Positions 7,943 to 13,934 of a stretch of 13,934 nt of DNA are shown here, one piece after another; positions within the stretch are counted from its first letter, which is position 1, and each line of letters begins with the position of its first letter. The stretch is from Kiritimatiellales bacterium (GTDB lineage: Bacteria > Verrucomicrobiota > Kiritimatiellia > Kiritimatiellales > Pontiellaceae): the NCBI GenBank assembly GCA_013042165.1, contig JABDQT010000176.1, positions 1 through 13,934 of the forward strand, read 5' to 3'. The notes under the pieces are model-generated. The model saw only the letters and a list, made by a program, of their open reading frames with translations. It was not told the DNA's origin and searched no databases. Position numbers and translations under genes: made by a program.

Positions 7943-8000
7943 CGTATTGCATATTGCGTAGTGCGTACTCTTGGTCAATACGCAGTACGCAATACGAAGT
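7943..8000. repeat. Heptad-phased inverted repeat, copy 1
   Basis: This palindrome fills the fabI-ychF gap. Its left arm (7943-7969) is built of 7-base units of the type TGCGTAT/TGCGTAG/TGCGTAC. The right arm (about 7977-8000) carries the same units inverted (minus-strand reading TTCGTAT, TGCGTAC, TGCGTAT). The arms would pair over about 20 bases around a short loop. A related copy lies at 10870-10949. The ychF Shine-Dalgarno GGAG starts at the repeat edge. Confidence 0.8.
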
Positions 8001-8004
8001 CGTT

Positions 8005-8874
8005 CTATTTCTTTTTCGGCGCTGTTTTCTTCTTCGCCGTTTTCTTTTTCGCGGCTTTCTTAGCCGGCGTGCGCATCAGCGGCTTTTCGTGCGGCAGCAG
8101 CACCCCGCCCACATTATTGGCGCCGCCATCGACATAAATCGTCTGACCGGTGATCTTCTTCGAATATTTTCCGAGCATAAAGACGACCGAATTGGCCACC
8201 TCCTGCTTGTCACCGACCACGTCCCACGGAAGCGGACTGATCTTTTTCCAGGTGCGCGCCAGATGCGCAAAATGCGGGATAGACTTCGCAGCCTTCGTGG
8301 CCAGCGGGCCGGCGGAAATAGCATTCACGCGAACGTGCTCGCGGCCGTATTCACGGGCCAGCGCGCGAACCAGCGCTTCCAGTGCCGCCTTGTTAACGCC
8401 CATCCAGTTGTAGTATGGAAAAGCCACCTGCGACTCAAACGAAAGTGTAACAATGGAGCCGCCGTTCTTCATTTTTGCCAAGGCAAAGTTGGAAACCGTC
8501 GCCAGCGAGGCACAGCTGATATGGAACGCCTGTTTCACATCTTCGAAGGCCGGCGTGTACATATTGTCGCCCAAACAGGTCTTCGGATTGGCGAAGCCGA
8601 TCGAATGCAGAACCCCATCAATAGGGCCGGTCTTGCTGAACAGGTTGCGGACTTCGTTTTCAACGGTGACGTCGCAGTATTCAAACCGCATTGCCGCCTT
8701 CTGCTCATCGGTCAGGTCGGGGCTGCGGTCGAAGAAGATGCGCTTCATACGCTCGCTCTGCACGCTGTAGATCACATTGCCGCCCAGCTCTTCAATCATC
8801 TTGCCGGCGGCATACGCGATCGAGTCGGTATTGAGCAGCCCCATCACGACATAGGTACTTCCTTTTTCAATCAT
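8005..8874 (-). CDS. fabI: Enoyl-[acyl-carrier-protein] reductase with lysine-rich tail
   Basis: FabI reduces trans-2-enoyl-ACP with NADH in the last step of each fatty-acid elongation cycle. The 289-residue short-chain dehydrogenase has the divergent FabI dinucleotide motif (GLLNTDSIAYAAG, 12-24), a HSIGFA segment (90-95), the catalytic pair Y155-x6-K162 in YNWMGVNK, a GPLATKAAKSI loop (189-199), and TGQTIYVDGG (242-251). Phe146 sits near the position of E. coli Tyr146, and the YNWM context resembles InhA. The protein is some 20-30 residues longer than usual: after LLPHEKPLMRTP it ends in AKKAAKKKTAKKKTAPKKK (271-289), a tail not typical of FabI. The ATG at 8874 has AAAGGAG 7 bases upstream. 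The stop lies 72 bases before ychF. Confidence 0.93.
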   Translation of the reverse strand: MIEKGSTYVVMGLLNTDSIAYAAGKMIEELGGNVIYSVQSERMKRIFFDRSPDLTDEQKAAMRFEYCDVTVENEVRNLFSKTGPIDGVLHSIGFANPKTCLGDNMYTPAFEDVKQAFHISCASLATVSNFALAKMKNGGSIVTLSFESQVAFPYYNWMGVNKAALEALVRALAREYGREHVRVNAISAGPLATKAAKSIPHFAHLARTWKKISPLPWDVVGDKQEVANSVVFMLGKYSKKITGQTIYVDGGANNVGGVLLPHEKPLMRTPAKKAAKKKTAKKKTAPKKK

Positions 8875-8897
8875 TTAAGAACTCCTTTTTTTGGCAA

Positions 8898-8963
8898 ACG
8901 GGCGCAAACCTAGCATTTCACCCATGTTATGCAATGGGAGAATGCTAGGTTTTTTCAGCCCGT
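8898..8963. terminator. Long hairpin between thiC and fabI, terminator-like
   Basis: AAACCTAGCATT (8906-8917) pairs with AATGCTAGGTTT (8941-8952), with an inner CCCAT/ATGGG helix (8921-8925 with 8934-8938) and an outer ACGGGC/GCCCGT helix (8898-8903 with 8958-8963). The hairpin begins 17 bases after the thiC stop, so it probably marks the 3' end of the thiC message. However, the better T-run (8950-8955) faces the plus strand; on the minus strand only three Ts close the stem. It may act in both directions. Confidence 0.6.
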
Positions 8964-8979
8964 AAGAGAAGCCGTGAAT

Positions 8980-10950
<1,971 letters not shown>

Positions 10951-10991
10951 CTACTATTCAACTGCAGGGAAACAACGGGTACGGAGGCGGC

Positions 10992-11074
10992 ATCAGCTTC
11001 CCTACGTCGGTATTACCCGGACAGGTTCAAAGGGTTTTTCTCAGCCCCGAACCGTACGGGGCACCCCTAGCGAT
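10992..11074 (-). promoter_or_regulatory. TPP riboswitch (THI element) of thiC
   Basis: The minus strand has the conserved thi-box order: GGGGTGCCCC, then GGCTGAGA, ACCCTTTGAACCTG, CCGGGTAATACC and CGTAGGGAAGC. A closing P1 helix can form between ATCGCT at the 5' end and AGCTGAT (one bulge) at the 3' end. TPP binding should repress thiC. No T-tract terminator is visible between aptamer and start codon, so control is more likely at translation initiation, though a heptad repeat hairpin occupies the expression-platform region. Confidence 0.96.
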
Positions 11075-11211
11075 AATGAACAGCACCTTACGCCCGCATC
11101 AGGGCGGGTCAATGTTTATTGTGACCTTGTTTATCATCTTTTACGGGTTGTATCGCCGCAAACACCCCGCTACTGTCCGTACCCTGTTTTTAAAGCAGTG
11201 GAGGAAAAACC
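11075..11211. promoter_or_regulatory. Divergent thiC-bioB control region
   Basis: Both the thiC and bioB promoters should lie in these 137 bases. I see a CGCCC/GGGCG hairpin (11091-11106) and a direct repeat TGTTTAT (11113-11119 and 11128-11134). For bioB, TTGTTT (11127-11132) and TATCGC (11151-11156), spaced by 18, is a weak promoter match. No convincing BirA operator palindrome (TTGTAAAC with GTTTACAA) is present. Confidence 0.4.
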
Positions 11212-12213
11212 ATGGACTGGAACAATCTCAGCGATCGCATACTCGATGACGGACAGGTGTCGAAGGAAGAGGCATTGGCCGTTTTGGAATCGTCCGATGA
11301 CGAACTCCTGGAGGTGCTGCAGGGCGCCTACCGCATTCGAAAGAAATATTTTGGCAACACCGTTTCACTACACCTTTTGCGCAACGTCAAAAGCGGCAAG
11401 TGCCCCGAAGACTGCGCCTTCTGCTCGCAGTCGACCTCGGCCATCAATGATGTCGAGCGCTACGACATGCAGACGGTCGAAAGCATCGTGGCCGGAGCAC
11501 AGGCCGCGGCCGACCGCAATGCCAAGCGCTATTGCGTGGTCTCCAGCACCCGCGCGCCCTCCCCCAATGAACTGGAAACCATCTGCGAGGCGTCAATTCA
11601 GATAAAACAGAAATATCCGGATCTCGAAATCTGCTCCTCACTCGGCCTGCTGACCGAAGAGAAAGCAAAACGGCTGAAGGAGTCCGGTGTCAACCGCTTC
11701 AACCACAACCTCGAGACCTCCGAAAACTATTTCCCCGAAGTCGTGACGACCCACGATTTCGGTGACCGCATCAATACCGCGAAGATCGTCAAGAAGGTCG
11801 GGCTCGACCTCTGCTGCGGCGGACTGTTCGGTATGGGCGAAAGCCTGCGGGACCGCGTCGACCTCGCCTTTGCGCTGGCTGATCTGGACGTCGATTCGGT
11901 TCCGGTCAATTTTCTCGATCCACGCCCCGGAACCCCGTTCCACGGCAAGCCGAATCCGCTCAAGCCGAACGACTGTCTGCGGGCACTGGCGATGGTGCGC
12001 TTCGTGATTCCAAAGACCGAGGTGCGCATCGCCGGCGGGCGCGAAACCACGTTGCGCGACCTGCAGCCGCTCGCACTCTATCCCGCCAACTCCATGTTCA
12101 CCGCCGGCTACCTGACTACCGGCGGACAGGACTACGATACCGATAAGCGCATGATCGAAGACGCCGGCTTCGAGATCGAAGTTTCCGGCGCAAAAAAAGC
12201 TGTCCTGGCATAA
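11212..12213 (+). CDS. bioB: Biotin synthase
   Basis: BioB is a radical SAM enzyme that inserts sulfur into dethiobiotin, the last step of biotin synthesis. The 333-residue protein has the signature CPEDCAFCSQ, with C64, C68 and C71 for the 4Fe-4S cluster. The 2Fe-2S ligands are also recognisable: C108 in RYCVV, C141 in EICSSLG, a cysteine pair C201-C202 in LCCGGLFGMGE, and R272 in VRIAGGRE. NRFNHNLETS and NFLDPRPGTPF are further family motifs. GGAGG sits 7 bases before the ATG. No other biotin gene is in the window. The gene is divergent from thiC and followed 89 bases later by the dihydrouridine synthase gene, possibly in one transcript. Confidence 0.97.
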   Translation: MDWNNLSDRILDDGQVSKEEALAVLESSDDELLEVLQGAYRIRKKYFGNTVSLHLLRNVKSGKCPEDCAFCSQSTSAINDVERYDMQTVESIVAGAQAAADRNAKRYCVVSSTRAPSPNELETICEASIQIKQKYPDLEICSSLGLLTEEKAKRLKESGVNRFNHNLETSENYFPEVVTTHDFGDRINTAKIVKKVGLDLCCGGLFGMGESLRDRVDLAFALADLDVDSVPVNFLDPRPGTPFHGKPNPLKPNDCLRALAMVRFVIPKTEVRIAGGRETTLRDLQPLALYPANSMFTAGYLTTGGQDYDTDKRMIEDAGFEIEVSGAKKAVLA

Positions 12214-12220
12214 TTTTCAC

Positions 12221-12292
12221 CCGCAGAGGCGCAGAGCGCGCGGAGAAGAATTCAGAGTTATGACTTCTGCGATCTCAGCGCCTCTGCGAGGG
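12221..12292. repeat. CGCAGAGG-type intergenic inverted repeat, copy 2
   Basis: This element occupies the bioB-dus gap. The left arm starts CGCAGAGGCGCAGAG (12222-12236), and the right arm ends CTCAGCGCCTCTGCG (12274-12288); the arms pair with one mismatch in the first 15 positions and partly beyond. It shares both arms with copy 1 at 75-139, but the arm carrying TCAGCGCC faces the downstream gene here and the upstream gene there, so the two insertions are in opposite orientation relative to transcription. The right edge supplies GAGGG for the next gene. Confidence 0.85.
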
Positions 12293-12302
12293 CTTCTTTA
12301 CG

Positions 12303-13280
12303 ATGAGTTTTTGGAATACTATCGATCGGCCGATCATCGCACTTGCTCCCATGGAGGATGTGACCGATACGGTTTTACGGGAGCTGCTGCTTGGACTGGC
12401 CGATCCGGATGCACTGCATGTGGTCATGACCGAGTTTGTTTCCACCGATGGCCTGGTCCACAGGAAAGCCAGAAAACGGGTGATTCATCGGTTGCACATC
12501 ACGGACTCCGAACGCGCGCTGCTGAAAGAGAAGAACGTCAAAATCGTGGCGCAGATCTGGGGCAACACGCCGGAAAATTATCAGCAGGTGATCAAAGAGA
12601 TTGCCGAGCAAATGGCGTTTGATGGGATCGATATCAATATGGGCTGTCCTGTTCCCAAGGTGGTGCGGCGCGGCTGCTGCTCCGGACTGATCGGCAATCC
12701 ATCACTCGCCAAGGAGATCATCCAGGCCGCACAGGAAGCTTCGGACCTCCCCGTTTCCGTCAAGACCCGCATCGGTCTCAAGTCGATCGCCACCGAAGAA
12801 TGGATCGGCCATCTGCTCGAAACCAAACCGGCGGCGCTGACGATTCACGGCCGCACCCAGAACCAGATGTCGCACGGGCTGGCCGACTGGAGCGAGATCG
12901 CCAAAGCCGCCCGCCTGCGCGACCGGATGGATCTGGATATGCCGATACTTGGAAACGGTGATGTCCGCTCATTGGAAGAGGCGCGAAACAGGTGCGCGGA
13001 TTTCGGGCTGGACGGTGCCATGATCGGACGCGGAATTTTTGAGAATCCGTGGCTTTTCATGGAGAAACAACGGGAGCGCACCAAAGAGGAAAAGCTCGAT
13101 CTGCTCTGGAAGCATACCGAGCTTTTTGACCGCGTGTGGAACGGAACCAAAAATTTCCATATCCTGCGCCACTACTATTCGATCTACTCCAAAGGCTTCC
13201 CCGGTGCCGCCGAGCTGCGTGCCCGGCTCATGCAGACCGAGAGCATTGCGGATGTGGAACAGATTCTCTCAGCAACCTAG
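12303..13280 (+). CDS. dus: tRNA-dihydrouridine synthase family protein
   Basis: Dus enzymes reduce specific uridines in the tRNA D-loop with FMN and NADPH. The 325-residue protein has the expected TIM-barrel motifs: ALAPMEDVTD (13-22), MTEFVSTDGL (42-51), DINMGCPVPKV with catalytic C115 (110-120), VKTRIG with K154, TIHGRTQ with H182, GNGDV (217-221) and MIGRGIFENPW (240-250, FMN phosphate binding). Between C115 and the next barrel strand the sequence RRGCCSGLIGNP departs from the more usual G-x-G-A-x-L-L/M. I cannot assign it to DusA, DusB or DusC. The ATG at 12303 is preceded by GAGGG (12288-12292), spacer 10, within the repeat edge. The stop lies 5 bases from that of the convergent gene. 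Confidence 0.92.
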   Translation: MSFWNTIDRPIIALAPMEDVTDTVLRELLLGLADPDALHVVMTEFVSTDGLVHRKARKRVIHRLHITDSERALLKEKNVKIVAQIWGNTPENYQQVIKEIAEQMAFDGIDINMGCPVPKVVRRGCCSGLIGNPSLAKEIIQAAQEASDLPVSVKTRIGLKSIATEEWIGHLLETKPAALTIHGRTQNQMSHGLADWSEIAKAARLRDRMDLDMPILGNGDVRSLEEARNRCADFGLDGAMIGRGIFENPWLFMEKQRERTKEEKLDLLWKHTELFDRVWNGTKNFHILRHYYSIYSKGFPGAAELRARLMQTESIADVEQILSAT

Positions 13281-13285
13281 CTCCG

Positions 13286-13934
13286 TTACCTGCGATTACC
13301 TTTCTTCCGTCGCTTCTCTTTTTTATTCGAAGTCGCAGGAGCATCCGACCATGTATATTTTTTCCGCACGCTGGAGGGCTCACAGAGATCGCGCACAACC
13401 CTCTGCCCACTATCCGATTCTAAAGTCAACCTTATCCAAATACCTCTTAATTCGTCTTGTGTTGATTCCGGATCGGCTCCATCGACACGATAGTAATCCG
13501 AGATATTGTAGCTGTATTTTTCCAATACGATTGAGTGCGTCGTTTTACTGATCTTCTGTGAGGGAGGTACCACCTGTATTTCCATAGATCCCGGGAGTAT
13601 TGACGGTATGGTATCTACTTTTTTCGTGGAGTTATTGTTTCGTTCTTTATCGTAATAAACTCGGTACTCAACCTTCAGGTCAGAAAGTGCCTGTGCGCTC
13701 TTATTTTCCAATAAGATTTCATAAGCCATACGGGTATACCCTCTCTGATGAACATCACTGTCCTCGCGCCATTTTTCCAGAATGCTCTTCTTACAATCGA
13801 CCTTGAAACTTGATTCATTTCGGAAATTCTCTAATGAGCCCCAATCCGTGATATATTGCTGGTCTTCTTCTACAAAAACGGATGGCTTCACTTTGACCCG
13901 CTTGCCGTTTTCCCGCTTAAGCTCCACCTTGCCC
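13286..13934 (-). CDS. Partial SHD1-like (SLA1 homology) domain protein, C-terminal part
   Basis: The frame is open to the right edge, so the start lies outside the window; a GTG at 13927 could serve but falls inside a conserved segment. The first visible residues, GKVELKRENGKRVKVKPSVFVEEDQQYI, fit the end of the SHD1 domain common in planctomycete and verrucomicrobial secreted proteins, usually behind a signal peptide. The next 150 residues alternate beta-type segments (AYEILLENKS, LKVEYRVYY, IWIRLTLES), suggesting a beta-sandwich. The protein ends in SNKKEKRRKKGNRR, strongly basic. The DNA is visibly more AT-rich than its neighbours, which may point to different ancestry. The function is unknown. 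The gene converges on dus with a 5-base gap and no room for a terminator. Confidence 0.75.
   Translation of the reverse strand, partial: GKVELKRENGKRVKVKPSVFVEEDQQYITDWGSLENFRNESSFKVDCKKSILEKWREDSDVHQRGYTRMAYEILLENKSAQALSDLKVEYRVYYDKERNNNSTKKVDTIPSILPGSMEIQVVPPSQKISKTTHSIVLEKYSYNISDYYRVDGADPESTQDELRGIWIRLTLESDSGQRVVRDLCEPSSVRKKYTWSDAPATSNKKEKRRKKGNRR

Noticed and set aside
11127..11156. Possible BirA operator upstream of bioB
   Set aside because: Only a TTGTTTATC half-site is visible and no inverted second half at the expected distance.

Overview
The window (about 13.9 kb, GC-rich apart from its last 650 bases) looks like chromosomal housekeeping DNA of a Gram-negative bacterium, most likely from the Planctomycetes-Verrucomicrobia-Chlamydiae group and perhaps Kiritimatiellota. 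The grounds are LpxD and a Skp/OmpH chaperone (a diderm with lipid A), a type III glutamine synthetase, a right-edge protein that opens with an SHD1-like (SLA1 homology) segment typical of these phyla, and two families of intergenic inverted repeats. The taxonomic call is inference.

Left block, minus strand, in transcription order: glnN (glutamine synthetase III) with its own extended -10 promoter and an intrinsic terminator; a DUF362 protein with a cysteine-rich C-terminus; pdxA, coupled to the DUF362 gene by an ATGA overlap; then the first 20 codons of a probable rsmA/ksgA running off the left edge. A CGCAGAGG-type inverted repeat separates pdxA from rsmA.

Middle block, also minus strand: thiC behind a TPP riboswitch, fabI with a lysine-rich tail, ychF, a 430-base gap without a convincing gene, then the tight pair skp-lpxD. 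Heptad-phased inverted repeats lie directly before the Shine-Dalgarno sites of thiC and ychF. Strong hairpins follow thiC and ychF, but their T-tracts face the plus strand, opposite to the genes.

Right block: bioB is divergent from thiC across a 137-base region and is followed on the plus strand by a dihydrouridine synthase gene (dus). A second CGCAGAGG-type repeat lies between them. The dus gene converges, with a 5-base gap, on an AT-richer, unrecognised minus-strand gene that is cut by the right edge.

The genes serve separate core functions: pyridoxal phosphate, thiamine and biotin cofactors, nitrogen assimilation, fatty-acid and lipid A synthesis, outer-membrane biogenesis, and rRNA and tRNA modification. 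I see no phage, CRISPR, insertion sequence or defence genes. The most unusual content is in the gaps (structured repeats whose edges meet Shine-Dalgarno sites, and oddly oriented hairpins) and in the atypical DUF362 and FabI C-termini.
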